Part shown: positions 1 through 9,880 of the stretch, one piece after another
Layout: each line of letters opens with the position of its first letter
Numbering within the stretch: position 1 is the stretch's first letter
Assembly: GCA_963790545.1 (NCBI GenBank)
Contig: CAWBPA010000017.1
Location: 992,001-1,056,000, forward strand
Direction: 5' to 3'
DNA length: 64,000 nt
From: DATBJG01 sp963790545
GTDB taxonomy: Bacteria > Acidobacteriota > Vicinamibacteria > Vicinamibacterales > JAMQPK01
Notes under the pieces: model-generated
Databases searched by the model: none
Told to the model about the DNA's origin: nothing
Seen by the model: only the letters and a program-made list of their open reading frames with translations
Translations under genes and position numbers: made by a program

Positions 1-235
1 ACGGAGCGGCCACGAGCGCTCGCGGCGCGCCACGATTCGAGGCGGCAGGCAGGTGTCAAGTCGCGAAATCATCAATGAATCCCGCCATTTCCTGGTCCTC
101 CTCACGGCACGTGCTCTGCAGTCGGACTGTCCATCTGTCGCCGCTCTGCGACGAGGTCACAGGAGGGCTGACAACCGTTGTGAAGACGTTGCCGAACGCG
201 GTCGTCTGATCTCACAACGGTGAATGGAGGGACGC

Positions 236-805
236 ATGAAGAGTTTATTGGAAGAGGATCCGAGCGAACTCATGGGACTCGAGGAAGAGAACGATCCAAT
301 GGAAATGATCGGGTCCGAGGACGAGGAAGAGGAACCCAGAGAGCTGATGGGTTCGGCGGACGAGGAGGACGAAGACGAAGAGCCATTCGACGTGATGGAC
401 TTTGACGAAGAAGAAGAGCCGGCGGAGTTGCTGGGCCTCGAAGAGGAGGACGAAGAGGAGGAAGAGGAAGAAAGCCCACAATACGGCCGCCAGCGAATGC
501 CGGGCCTGCCTCTGGCACAAGGCCTCCGGGCCAAACGCCGCGCTCGCGTAATCGCCCTCGCGGCGCTTAAGGCGCGACGCCGTGCGCGCTTGCTCGCTCT
601 CGCGTTGGTCAAGCGCCGACGGCGCGGCCGCCTACTCGCTCTCGCGGCGCTCCGGGCACGACGGCGCACACGATTGGTTGCGGTGGCCGCCCTCCGGGCA
701 CGCAAGAAGGCCCGCGCCCTCGCAATCGCAGCCGTCCGTGCACGACGCCGAATCCGTTTACTCAAGCGGGCAGCGGTCGGAGCGAGGCTCCGCGAGACCG
801 CGTAA
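236..805 (+). CDS. Two-part acidic/basic repeat protein, function unknown
   Basis: This 189-residue protein has two halves of opposite charge. Residues 1 to about 80 are almost all Asp/Glu, built from about five imperfect units starting P-x-E-L-M-G. Residues from about 95 to the end are six or seven units of about 14 residues with the pattern A-R-R-R-x-R-L-L-A-L-A-A-L-R, which would form cationic amphipathic helices. The halves are joined by a short Gly/Pro/Gln-rich linker. No signal peptide or known domain is visible. The ATG at 236 is preferred over 224 because GGAGGG ends five bases before it. The repeat organisation and the SD site argue against a chance open frame. A nucleoid or DNA-compacting protein, a charge-neutralised membrane-active peptide precursor, or a structural protein are all possible; none is shown. 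Confidence 0.7.
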   Translation: MKSLLEEDPSELMGLEEENDPMEMIGSEDEEEEPRELMGSADEEDEDEEPFDVMDFDEEEEPAELLGLEEEDEEEEEEESPQYGRQRMPGLPLAQGLRAKRRARVIALAALKARRRARLLALALVKRRRRGRLLALAALRARRRTRLVAVAALRARKKARALAIAAVRARRRIRLLKRAAVGARLRETA

Positions 806-1011
806 GCAGATTAGTTTCGACGCAAAGGGTAGCGCTGGACTCTGAGCTGCGCGCTTCGGTGCAGGGCTCAGAGTTCTGGCGCTACGCGCCTGAACAAGCG
901 GTTGTCTCCGATGACTCGGGAAGAGACGCTCACATGACGCGACCTATGTCCCGGCTCAGCAAGAACAGACGCACTCGGCAAAAAGAACGGAACCGAAACG
1001 GAGGTCCCAGG

Positions 1012-1311
1012 ATGAGTTCTTTCGTCCAAACACCCGTGCTCGAGCTCCAAGCACAGCTATGGAGGGCGCGAGCCCAGGCGAAGCAGAAATGGCTGGAACA
1101 AAGCCTCGCGCAGCCGCCCAGGACTCCTGAAGACGCGGCATGGCGGATGACCTGGATCAAGCGGGCGCTCAACATGGTGAAGCGCGGGCAGGCTGAGATC
1201 CAGTATCACGCAGCATTGATGGACGCCTATACGGAGCACTTGAGCGTGCTCGAAATGACGTTGATCGCTGCAGCGGAACAGAAACGCAGTACTGAAAAGC
1301 AGCAAACCTGA
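1012..1311 (+). CDS. Small charged helical protein, unknown
   Basis: This gene encodes 99 residues, rich in Gln, Arg, Ala and Glu, predicted to be mostly helical with no signal peptide or membrane segment. The open frame extends upstream to 859, but GGAGG at 1000-1004 sits seven bases before the ATG at 1012, so the shorter form is chosen. It follows the acidic/basic repeat gene in the same direction after about 200 bases, so the two could be functionally linked. I do not recognise the family. The central part (W-R-M-T-W-I-K-R) followed by a long Ala/Glu/His helix suggests a helical bundle or coiled-coil-like domain. Confidence 0.6.
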   Translation: MSSFVQTPVLELQAQLWRARAQAKQKWLEQSLAQPPRTPEDAAWRMTWIKRALNMVKRGQAEIQYHAALMDAYTEHLSVLEMTLIAAAEQKRSTEKQQT

Positions 1312-1612
1312 GCGTCGAGACGCATGGCGACCGGTGCGCGACCTGGAGACTGTCCAAACGCAAACATGCTTGAAATGGTCATCCGAGTCCAGCTGCTCGC
1401 GCGATCATAAACAACCCGCCCCGGCCCGCTCATGATCAACCGACCAACCTTGAGGGAGCCGGGGCCGATGACGGCCCCGCGGCGGAGGTCATTCACCGCT
1501 AGGATCAGGCAATCCTCGACTTCAGCGTACTTCGACCTGTAGCCCCGCCTCCCTGATCCAGACGGCTGTCGCCGCGTTCATATCGCAAAATTATCCATGA
1601 GGGGGACACTCT
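1312..1612. other. Intergenic stretch with one GC hairpin
   Basis: I see no convincing gene here. CGGGGCC (1460-1466) and GGCCCCG (1473-1479) can pair with a six-base loop, a possible weak terminator for the gene ending at 1311; no T tract follows. A GAGGGGGA site just before 1613 serves the next gene. Confidence 0.35.
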
Positions 1613-2737
1613 ATGAACACACTGCACGATCCCGCTCCCGAGTTCGAGAGGCGAGTCTCCGCCCTCCTTCTCGAGGTCCTGATTCGCACCAGCCTCATCC
1701 TGGCCTTGGCCGTGATCTGCTTTCAGGTGTTCTCCCCGTTCTTGAGCCTGATGACCTGGGCTCTGATTCTGGCTGTCACTCTCTCCCCGCTGCATCAGTC
1801 GGTGGCCGCGATGATCGGCGGCCGCCAGGGACTGGCCGCGACGCTGATCGTGCTACTCGGAATCGTCGTGGTCGTCGTGCCGACCGCGGCGCTGATGAAC
1901 TCGCTCGGCGACTCGGTGCACCGACTGATCAAGGACGTGCAGAACAACACGCTCCAGGTGCCGCCGCCAAGAGACGGCGTCGCTCAGTGGCCGCTGGTCG
2001 GCGAGCAGGTGCACGCACTCTGGACGAAGGCGCATACAGATCTGCCCGCACTGGTGCAGAGCATGCAGCCGAAGATCGGCAACCTGGCGGGGGCAGCGCT
2101 CGGTTTCGTCGCCGGCATCGGTGGGGGGCTGTTACAGTTCCTCGCGTCTCTCGCCGTCGCGGGCATCATGATGGCGTTCAGCGAAGGGGGGGCGCGCGCG
2201 ATCCGCTCGATCTTCGAGAGAGTCGCCGACGGGAAGCGCGGAGCGGAATTCGTCGACCTGTCCACCGCGACCATCCGCGCGGTCGCCAAAGGAGTGCTCG
2301 GCGTCGCGTTCCTGCAGGCCATCATCGTCGGCATCTGCATGCTCATCGCCGGCATACCGTGGGCAGGCGTGCTGGCCGTCATCGTCCTGGTGTTCGGCAT
2401 CGCACAGGTGCCGGCGCTGATCGTCACGCTGCCGGCCATCGGCTACCTCTGGGCGAGCGGCAACTACGGCACCGGCGCTGCCGTCCTCTACACGGTCCTC
2501 CTTGTCGTCTCCGGCATGGCCGACAACGTGCTGAAGCCGTTGATGCTCGGCCGCGGCGTGGATGCGCCGATGCCGGTCATCCTTCTCGGCGCGCTCGGCG
2601 GTATGGCCGCGGCGGGCATCCTGGGTTTGTTCGTCGGCGCCACGTTTCTCGCGCTCGGCTACCAAATCTTCATGGGATGGGTCGCGACGAATCGCGAGGC
2701 GCCTCCTCCGCAAGGCGGAGTCTCCCAGGCCGACTGA
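1613..2737 (+). CDS. AI-2E family transporter (PerM/YdiK type)
   Basis: This is a 374-residue inner-membrane protein of the AI-2E exporter-like family (PerM/YdiK/TqsA). It has paired N-terminal membrane helices at about residues 25-65 and 75-100, a soluble central segment (about 105-165) typical of the family, then about five to six further helices with Gly/Ala/Ile-rich stretches. The late G-x-L-G-G-M-A-A-A-G-I-L-G segment matches the family. The name comes from autoinducer-2 export, but many members are general permeases or Na+/H+ antiporters, so the substrate is not known. A GAGGGGGA ribosome site precedes the ATG. The gene stands alone, convergent with the next gene on the minus strand. 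Confidence 0.88.
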   Translation: MNTLHDPAPEFERRVSALLLEVLIRTSLILALAVICFQVFSPFLSLMTWALILAVTLSPLHQSVAAMIGGRQGLAATLIVLLGIVVVVVPTAALMNSLGDSVHRLIKDVQNNTLQVPPPRDGVAQWPLVGEQVHALWTKAHTDLPALVQSMQPKIGNLAGAALGFVAGIGGGLLQFLASLAVAGIMMAFSEGGARAIRSIFERVADGKRGAEFVDLSTATIRAVAKGVLGVAFLQAIIVGICMLIAGIPWAGVLAVIVLVFGIAQVPALIVTLPAIGYLWASGNYGTGAAVLYTVLLVVSGMADNVLKPLMLGRGVDAPMPVILLGALGGMAAAGILGLFVGATFLALGYQIFMGWVATNREAPPPQGGVSQAD

Positions 2738-2814
2738 CGACACACGACACCCTGCAAGTGTGCAGTCACTTGTCGGGTTGTCGAGGGAGCCACCGTCGGT
2801 GTGACGAGGCCCCC

Positions 2815-2845
2815 TCGACGTCTCTAGCCCCCTAGAGGTCTCTAT
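2815..2845. terminator. Possible bidirectional hairpin terminator
   Basis: CTCTAG-CCCC-CTAGAG forms a six-base-pair stem between two convergent genes (ends at 2737 and 2966). There is no strong T tract, so the call rests on position and symmetry. Confidence 0.35.
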
Positions 2846-2965
2846 CTGACTAATTCGAGGACGCCAACCACCGCCGATTGTCGCGCCCCCTCGCGGCGGG
2901 GACTTCGACGAAGGGCGCAACAGCGTGAGCTGTCGTGCCCTCGGTCGCTGGCCGTGCCTGCTGCA

Positions 2966-3631
2966 TCACCCTCGTTGCTGGAGACGGAACCAACGAAACA
3001 TGAGGCCTCCTGCAAGAAAGAGCAACCCGGCCAATCCAATCGCCGGAACGGGGCTCGCCGTCGACGGCAGCGTACGAGGAGCCTCTCCGGTTGACGGTAC
3101 AGGTGCAGCCGCTGGAGGTGCAGCCGTCGCGGCCGGTGCCTGTGTCGGTCGCGGTGCTGGCGGCTCGGTCGCTCGAGGGGCGGGGGCGGGGGACGGTGCC
3201 GCCGCGGCGCGTGGAGGGACGACCGGCACGAGCTTGAGCGACTTCACGTCGAGTTCACGAAGGTCGTCCGGGTCCTTGCTGGTCTCCCTCTCGAGTCTGC
3301 CGCTGATCTCCACCCAGCGGCCGAGCATCGAATCGTTCACGGATTTTTGCGTGTTATCGAGATCCAGGGCATCGGCACCGGGGTCGGCCGTACACGATGC
3401 CTCTGGTACGCTGGCAACGGGCCCCTTCGTCGGGCGCGCCAACACGTACTCTTGATTCTTTCCGCCGCGCACCGCACTGCCGCGAACCAAACATCCCACC
3501 GTGGTCACCTCCCCGCTTTGTTCCTGCGGCAGCAGGGCCCCATCCCGTCGCTGCGCGTATGCGGGTCCGACCGTCACCACACCGAGAGCGAAGACAACGA
3601 TCGTTGCACCATAGACATACTTAACTGTCAT
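2966..3631 (-). CDS. Secreted Pro/Ala-rich protein with LPSTAS-type C-terminal anchor
   Basis: This 221-residue protein has an N-terminal signal peptide (residues 1-25, ending A-Y-A-Q), a globular part of about 110 residues with two conserved Cys, a 55-residue Pro/Ala/Thr linker, and a tail with L-P-S-T-A-S, a hydrophobic helix and R-F-R-L-Q-Q-R-G. The globular part contains W-V-E-I-S-G-R-L-E and resembles small periplasmic OB-fold-like repeats of acidobacteria; the exact family is not certain. The tail has the tripartite layout of sortase or exosortase substrates (motif, helix, basic end), though the motif is not classical LPxTG. The start at 3631 is chosen over the longer open frame (to 3964) because AGGAGG lies just upstream and the signal peptide begins there. 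No sortase is in the window. Confidence 0.72.
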   Translation of the reverse strand: MTVKYVYGATIVVFALGVVTVGPAYAQRRDGALLPQEQSGEVTTVGCLVRGSAVRGGKNQEYVLARPTKGPVASVPEASCTADPGADALDLDNTQKSVNDSMLGRWVEISGRLERETSKDPDDLRELDVKSLKLVPVVPPRAAAAPSPAPAPRATEPPAPRPTQAPAATAAPPAAAPVPSTGEAPRTLPSTASPVPAIGLAGLLFLAGGLMFRWFRLQQRG

Positions 3632-3973
3632 GAGAGACCTCCTGTCGCTACGACAGCAACAACCGAGCCGCCCGTGGCACCCGGCCAACATCCCTTCCGT
3701 CGTCTGCGCAAACCACTGGCGCGGCGTGACTTGCGTCGCGCGTGCGACCAGACGTCGTTCATCATCAGCGTTGCAGGGTCGACGTACCGAGACAGGCGCA
3801 CGGTATTCCGTGGCAACACACGGGATTTCGTTGTGATGAAGTTGTGATGAAGAAGAGCGCCAAGCGAGTGGTAATGTCGGAACCAACCAGATCAACAGTT
3901 TGCGATCTGGTGCCCAACACGGTCGAATTACGTGTGCCCAGTTGCAGGACGGAAGGTCAAGCACCTGCCGTCG
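3632..3973. other. Intergenic region, no gene seen
   Basis: These 342 bases lie upstream of the LPSTAS protein and downstream of the gene ending at 3974, both on the minus strand. Open frames are shadows with no family resemblance. The region presumably carries the promoter for the gene starting at 3631; no clear -35/-10 pair could be chosen. Confidence 0.3.
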
Positions 3974-5236
3974 TTACGCCGCGCAGCGCCTCTCGGTAAT
4001 CTGCCGCACTTTGTCCTTGAAGGCGGCGACCCACGCCTCCGACCCGACATAAGCCGTCCCGGTGCTCGGATCGCGCCACGTGTGCCGGTCGGAGAGCTTT
4101 TCGACGCGGGCAGTCGCCATGAGCGCGCGAATGTGTGCGTCGGTCAAGAGGAGCAGGCGATCCTGCAGGAACGCGCGCCCGGCCTCGCCAATGCGAGGGT
4201 CCCCCCGGCCGCCCTCGCCGGCGGCCATCGAGACCGTGAGATTACCGCGGCATTCCGTCACGCCCGAGGCGTCAGGCTTGGCAGACTTAAAAACAGACCG
4301 ATCCGTCCACGCCTTCAGGTTCATCTTCGCCGACGATTTGCTCATACGGCCTGCACCGCCAAACGTGGCACCGATATCTTGGAGAGCGATCACCGGCTGG
4401 TTGCACGCTAAGCCATCAGGGCGCTCGAAGAACACAGATGTCCCGTCGCGTCCCTTGAGTGGCTGCGCGTCGCCCGCGCCCGGATCGAGCGCGCCCCGGC
4501 ACTCTAAGCGTTGTTGCTCGGGCTTGCGATCACCGTGTTGAATGAACACGCCCAGGAGCGTGAGCGCGTCGAAATGCATGCGCTGCCGCGTCCGCACCTC
4601 GCCCTCGGGCAGCTTCGCGATGGCCTCATCGACCTCGCCCCAGCGCCATCCCTCGTCGGCGTCGTCCCCTTGAACAATGACCAGAGGTCTCAATTCGGGT
4701 TGGAACGTTGCGAGGTACGAGCGTCTGGCACGTGGCCCTTCGCCAGACATCGGGTTGGCCGGGCAGTCGCGACAGTCGAGCGTGATCGGGTAAATCGGAT
4801 CGGATATGAACCCGAGAACCCACAGAAGTTTCGCCGCCACCACCGCTGAAAAGATCTCGCGGTTGCCATCCTGCGATCCGTCGCTGTACTTGACACGGAT
4901 CGTCGTGCCGCCCGGTGTCAGGCACGCGAATTTCGGCGTGGCGCCGCCGAGCTCTTTGCCTGGTGTGGCGAAATCGCACGGCAGCGGCTGACCGTTACGC
5001 ACAGCCTCGATCCCTTCCGACTGCTGCTTCAGGGGCCGGCCCTCCGTCACCATTTCGGGGGTCACGTTTCCCGGGTCGGACCAGATCGTTGCCGTCGCCA
5101 GATACCGCAACCGCTGCTGAGCGCCGGCGACCTGCACGAACGCGATCTGCTTGTCGCTTTGAGCGACGACACTGGTGGCGAGGACCAGCCCTGCCACCCC
5201 TGCTAGCGCGGATGCCGAAAGGATCTTGGCTGACAT
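3974..5236 (-). CDS. Exported protein with kinase-like motifs, unknown family
   Basis: This 420-residue protein has a signal peptide (residues 1-26, ending V-V-A-Q). Several motifs fall in the order and spacing of the HipA/CotH/Fam20-like atypical kinase fold. A V-K-Y strand (Lys about 116) is followed 11 residues later by an N-R-E-I-F helix (Glu about 127) running into A-A-K-L-L-W-V-L-G-F. H-G-D-R-K-P-E-Q-Q (His about 234, Asp about 236) then sits where HxD...N would be, and Q-D-I-G (Asp about 287) where DFG would be. The usual Asn after HxD is Gln here, so activity is uncertain. The ATG at 5236 is preferred to the TTG at 5242 because GGAGGGGG precedes it. Paired Cys (D-C-R-D-C) fit a periplasmic protein. 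The kinase reading is inference; the export signal is clear. Confidence 0.6.
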   Translation of the reverse strand: MSAKILSASALAGVAGLVLATSVVAQSDKQIAFVQVAGAQQRLRYLATATIWSDPGNVTPEMVTEGRPLKQQSEGIEAVRNGQPLPCDFATPGKELGGATPKFACLTPGGTTIRVKYSDGSQDGNREIFSAVVAAKLLWVLGFISDPIYPITLDCRDCPANPMSGEGPRARRSYLATFQPELRPLVIVQGDDADEGWRWGEVDEAIAKLPEGEVRTRQRMHFDALTLLGVFIQHGDRKPEQQRLECRGALDPGAGDAQPLKGRDGTSVFFERPDGLACNQPVIALQDIGATFGGAGRMSKSSAKMNLKAWTDRSVFKSAKPDASGVTECRGNLTVSMAAGEGGRGDPRIGEAGRAFLQDRLLLLTDAHIRALMATARVEKLSDRHTWRDPSTGTAYVGSEAWVAAFKDKVRQITERRCAA

Positions 5237-5645
5237 GCTCAACCCCCTCCACTGTCGCCGTGGTCCGATACCGTCCGGAATTAGAACGGGTCAGGATGAC
5301 GGGCTCGACGACCGACCAGCAAGGTTCGTTCCGTTTTCATCCTCGACCTGGCCGTCACGATCCGTCCCGCCACAACAGTCCTGCGCGAAAGGCCTTGCCA
5401 GCACTGACTCGCGACTCAGTCACGCCCGGCTTTACCCAGGGCGAGCGTACGGGATTTCGGAGAGGCTCCGTGGGACCGGATATGCGAGGCACCCGCCCGG
5501 CAGACGAAAACAGGCATGATTCTGGGCCACCAGCTCTGGCACACGACGTGCCTTTGGCGGTGATGCCGTTCGCGGCGCTGTTGTATGTCGCCCACCGCGA
5601 AAGGTGCTCGCGGGCTGAATCTTAATGAAAGGGAACAGGTGCACC
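5237..5645. other. Divergent intergenic region
   Basis: About 400 bases separate the gene starting at 5236 on the minus strand from the serine dehydratase starting at 5646 on the plus strand. It should hold both promoters. No conserved gene, riboswitch or clear repeat was recognised. Confidence 0.3.
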
Positions 5646-7321
5646 ATGTCAAATAAAGAAAATGAGAAATTTGACGACAAACTTAGCTCAAGAGACAAAC
5701 CCAGTGAAGTCTTTCCGGAAGATCCGCTAGCGGATACAAGCGGATTGATCTCACTGGAGATTCCACACGGTGTGGATCGCCGTAGTTTCTTGATGCGAAG
5801 CGCTGTGGGCGGTGCTGCCGCCGTCATGACGGGTTGCTCTGACCTCGCCCGAAGAGAGAACAGCGAAGGCCGTCGCAACATCGACGCCGCCGCAGGCTGC
5901 GGAATCGACGCCGCCTCTCTCTGCCGACTTGGATGTCGTGAAGAAGGGGCAGGGGCCCGTGCTGACGACGGTGGACGAGTTCTACAAAGTGGGGCCCGGA
6001 CCATCGAGTTCGCACACGATTGGTCCGATGCGCATCACCTACGATTTCTACCAGCAAGCCACCAAACTGCCGGCCGACAAACTCGCCAAGGCGACGAAGC
6101 TTCAGGTGAACCTGTTCGGAAGCCTCAGCGCGACGGGCAAGGGGCACGGCACGGAACGAGCCGCGCTCGCAGGGCTGGTCGGGAAAGAACCGGCAACGGT
6201 CGACCCGAAATTTCTCGACGGCTTGCGAGACAAGCCTGACCAGGTGTTCCCGGTGAAGCTCGGCAACAAGTCCATCGATGTGAGCCTCAAGGACGTCATC
6301 TACGATGCCACCAAGGGCGACTTCAAACACCCGAACACGATGACGGTCAAGCTCCTCGCCGGCAACGAGGTGCTGCTCGAGCAGGAGTACCTACTCAGTG
6401 GGCGGCGGATTCATCGAGTGGAAAGGCTACACGCCCCCGAAGAAGAACCCGCCGAAGTACCCGTTCAGGACGATGAAAGAACTGCGGACCCACGCCGACA
6501 GCAACAAGACCACGATCGCCAAGATCATGCTGGCCAACGAGACGTCGATCTCGGGCAAGTCGGAAGCGGACGTGTATGCCTTCGTCGACAAGATCATCAA
6601 CGCCATGGTCGCGACGGTAAAGTCGGGGCTGTCGATGCCGGAGGACGACGTGCTGCCCGGCCCGATCAAGCTGCACAGCAAGGCAGCGACCGTTTTCAAG
6701 CGCACCATGGACGAGAAGTTTCAAGCAGACCGCGGTATCGGCGCGCTGTCGGCATTCGCCTTGGCGGCATCCGAAGAAAACGGGCGCGGCCACCTCGTGA
6801 TCACGGCTCCGACCGGCGGTTCCGCCGGCGTCATGCCGGCGCTGGTCTATGCGCTCGTCGAGGTCCGGAAGGTCGAGCTGCAGAAGGTTCGTGACGGCAT
6901 GCTCGCCGCTGCGGCGGTCGGCTACCTCTGCAAGCACCATGCGACCCTGTCTGCGGCTGAGGGCGGCTGCCAGGCGGAGATCGGCGTCGCGTCGGCGATG
7001 GCGGCGGCATTGACCGCGACCGCGTACGACGCACCATCCCTGGTCGTCGAGAATGCGGCCGAATCGGCGCTGGAGCATCACCTGGGCATGACATGCGACC
7101 CGGTCGCCGGTTACGTGCAGGTTCCGTGCATCGAGCGGTGCGCCTTCGGCGCGGTCAAGGCCTGGACCGCCTACGCGATCGCCAGCAACGAGATCGCGTC
7201 CAGGCACCGTGTCAATTTCGACGAAACCGTGATAGCCCTGGCCCAGACCGCCAAAGACATGAACAGCAAGTACAAGGAAACGAGCGAGGCTGGCCTCGCC
7301 CAATCCGTCACGCTCTGCTGA
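5646..7321 (+). pseudogene. sdaA: L-serine ammonia-lyase with Tat-like N-terminus, two frameshifts
   Basis: This is an iron-sulfur L-serine dehydratase (serine to pyruvate plus ammonia). Beta-domain motif G-P-S-S-S-H-T-I-G-P is at about 5995-6025. The alpha domain carries T-G-G-S-A-G, and the cysteines in G-G-C-Q-A-E, M-T-C-D-P-V and V-P-C-I-E-R fit the cluster ligands. The frame breaks twice: once between about 5828 and 5860, and once at 6387-6391, where GTACCTAC should read GTACTAC to give E-Y-Y-S-V-G-G-G-F. Removing one base at each site restores about 557 codons. The protein is about 100 residues longer than usual: a twin-Arg stretch (D-R-R-S-F-L-M-R-S-A) plus a hydrophobic segment and a Thr/Pro linker precede the enzyme, which is odd for a normally cytoplasmic protein. 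Both breaks are single-base insertions and may be sequence errors. Confidence 0.85.
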
Positions 7322-7488
7322 TCGACTGGGGCTCCTCGCTCGAACTCGGCTTGGGGATAGTTCTACGAGGAGCCTCCATTGCCTACCGGCGATGGCTCGC
7401 CAAGTCATGGGAAACTTCCGTGGCTTGGCGAGTGTCGCAATCCCAGTACTTCGATCATTTCGGGATGGCTTCGGGAGGGAGATTCAAC

Positions 7489-9136
7489 GTGTCGATACCC
7501 CGCCCATTCATCAGGGCTTCAGTCGCATTGGCGTTGACGTCAGTGACGTTCTTCACGACTTCCGCCTCCGGACAATCTCCTGCAGCCGGGCCAAACAGCA
7601 CGGTCGCCGTTTCGGAACCCAAACCAGGCGAGGACCCCAAGCCAAAGGACCTGCAAAGCGAACTCGAGGCCGTGAAGATGGAGAACGCCGCCGGTCCGAG
7701 AATTACTTCGCAAGATGGAGGAGCAGCAAAAGATACTGCTTGAACAGGTCGACCGTTTGCAGCGACGGCTTGACGGGGGTGCCGCAACGAATGCGTCTAT
7801 CGCCAGCCAGCCAATTGTACCGACGACAACGGCATATGCCGCGGTACCGACAGCGAATCTCCCCTTGAATACCCCACAGGCGGTGACAGATTCAGCAAGT
7901 ACTTCCGTACAGCCGGCACCCGTTGCCGCAACACAGATAAACGACGATCGTTATAGAGATGGAATGGTAATCTGGCAAACTCCCGACGATGCTAAGGTGC
8001 CTTTCCTGCTGAACTTCAACGTCAATACCCAACTCCGATATCTCAACACTCTTAGTAGCGACGAGACGTTCACCGACCACCTGGGCGTTGTCCGCGAGGT
8101 TCATACGCGCAACGACATCACGGTCAATCGCGCAATGTTCATCTTAGGTGGCTACGTTTTCGACCAGAGGGCGCGATACAGCTTCACCGTCTGGACGTCC
8201 GCCGGGGCCGCTTCGATCGTTGTAGCCAGCAACATTGGCTGGCGATTCAACCAGGCCTTTGCGGTCACTGCAGGTTACACAGGGGTTCCAGGCAGCCGAT
8301 CACTGGTTAACACCTTCCCATTTTTTGCGGCGATCGATAGGAGTATGTCTGACAACTTCTTCCGTCCGGGCTTCACCCAGGGAGTCTGGGCGAACGGAGA
8401 ACCCGTAAAGGGGCTGAATTATCTGGTGTTTGTCGGCAACGGTCTCAATACCCTGAGTATCTCGGCAAGCAAGATCGATACGCATCTGGTGGGATCCGCC
8501 AGTATCTGGTGGGAACCGCTGGGGGCCTACGGGGAACCAGGCAAATCACGCAACATGTACGATGATTATTTCGCCTCCAAAAACACTCGCATTCGAATTG
8601 GCACCTCGTATACGAGATCGCGCGAGGACCGTTTTTCAAATCTCGATCAATCAAATCCCGAGAACACTTCGCTGTACAATTCCGACGGCGTCCTGACCTT
8701 CTCGACCGGAGCGTTTGCGCCTGGAGTAACGGTCGATCAGGGCACGTATAGGATGTGGGCGATTGACGGCGGCATCAAACGGAGCGGGTTTTCGGTCAAC
8801 GCGCAATACTTCATGCGCTGGCTGAACGACTTCGAAGCCGACGGCCCGCTTCCGCTCGATTTCACATTCGACCACGGCTTTGAGTTGACCGCGGGTCATT
8901 TTGTCGTTCCCAAGGAGCTCCAGCTTTATGTCCGCGGGTCCAAGGTGTTCGGGCACTTTGGCGACTCTCACGAGTATGGCGGCGGTGTGAAGTGGTATTT
9001 CCTTCCGACCGAGCGGCTGTGGCTCAACGGAGAGCTGATCGACGTCCACAGAGCTCCTTATAGCGGAGCCTTTACTCCGTATACCGCAGGGATGAACGGC
9101 TGGACGCCGATGCTGCAGACGGTCCTCGCTTTTTGA
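7489..9136 (+). pseudogene. OprP/O-like outer-membrane porin, one frameshift
   Basis: This is a phosphate-selective-porin-like beta-barrel protein of about 548 residues once repaired. It has a signal peptide (ending S-A-S-G-Q), a charged coiled-coil (about 55-90, E-L-L-R-K-M-E-E-Q-Q-K-I-L-L-E-Q), a Thr/Ala linker, and a long barrel with alternating aromatic strands that ends in Phe, as outer-membrane barrels do. The GTG at 7489 is chosen because GGGAGGGA lies eight bases before it. The frame changes at 7693-7697, where GGTCC should probably read GTCC (giving E-N-A-A-V-R-E-L-L-R). The coiled coil probably anchors or trimerises the barrel in the periplasm. Its substrate may be phosphate, polyphosphate or another anion. 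Confidence 0.82.
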
Positions 9137-9157
9137 CGATCATCAGTTTCTTGCGTA

Positions 9158-9707
<550 letters not shown>

Positions 9708-9880
9708 CCTTCCAAAAGTCTCGACCAACCTGACCATCGCCAGCGCATCCGGTGACAGTCGTCTACGAAACCCTTCACCGGTGGCATCCCCTTCTACAGG
9801 GCTGCCAGCGGTCGCTGATGCGATACATCAAGCGCGACTGACTTCGGCGGGCGATCCGCCCGGACGTACAATCAGCGCGG

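Noticed and set aside
157..765. 202-codon minus-strand frame rich in Arg and Ser
   Set aside because: It is the antisense of the acidic/basic repeat gene, whose repeats create it.
1597..2835. 412-codon open frame over the AI-2E permease
   Set aside because: It is Arg/Gly-rich with no membrane pattern, in another frame of a clear permease: a shadow of GC-rich DNA.
2132..2920. 262-codon minus-strand frame opposite the permease
   Set aside because: Composition is typical of an antisense shadow and it matches no family.
6380..6400. Programmed frameshift in serine dehydratase
   Set aside because: No slippery heptamer and the same kind of break appears in unrelated genes.
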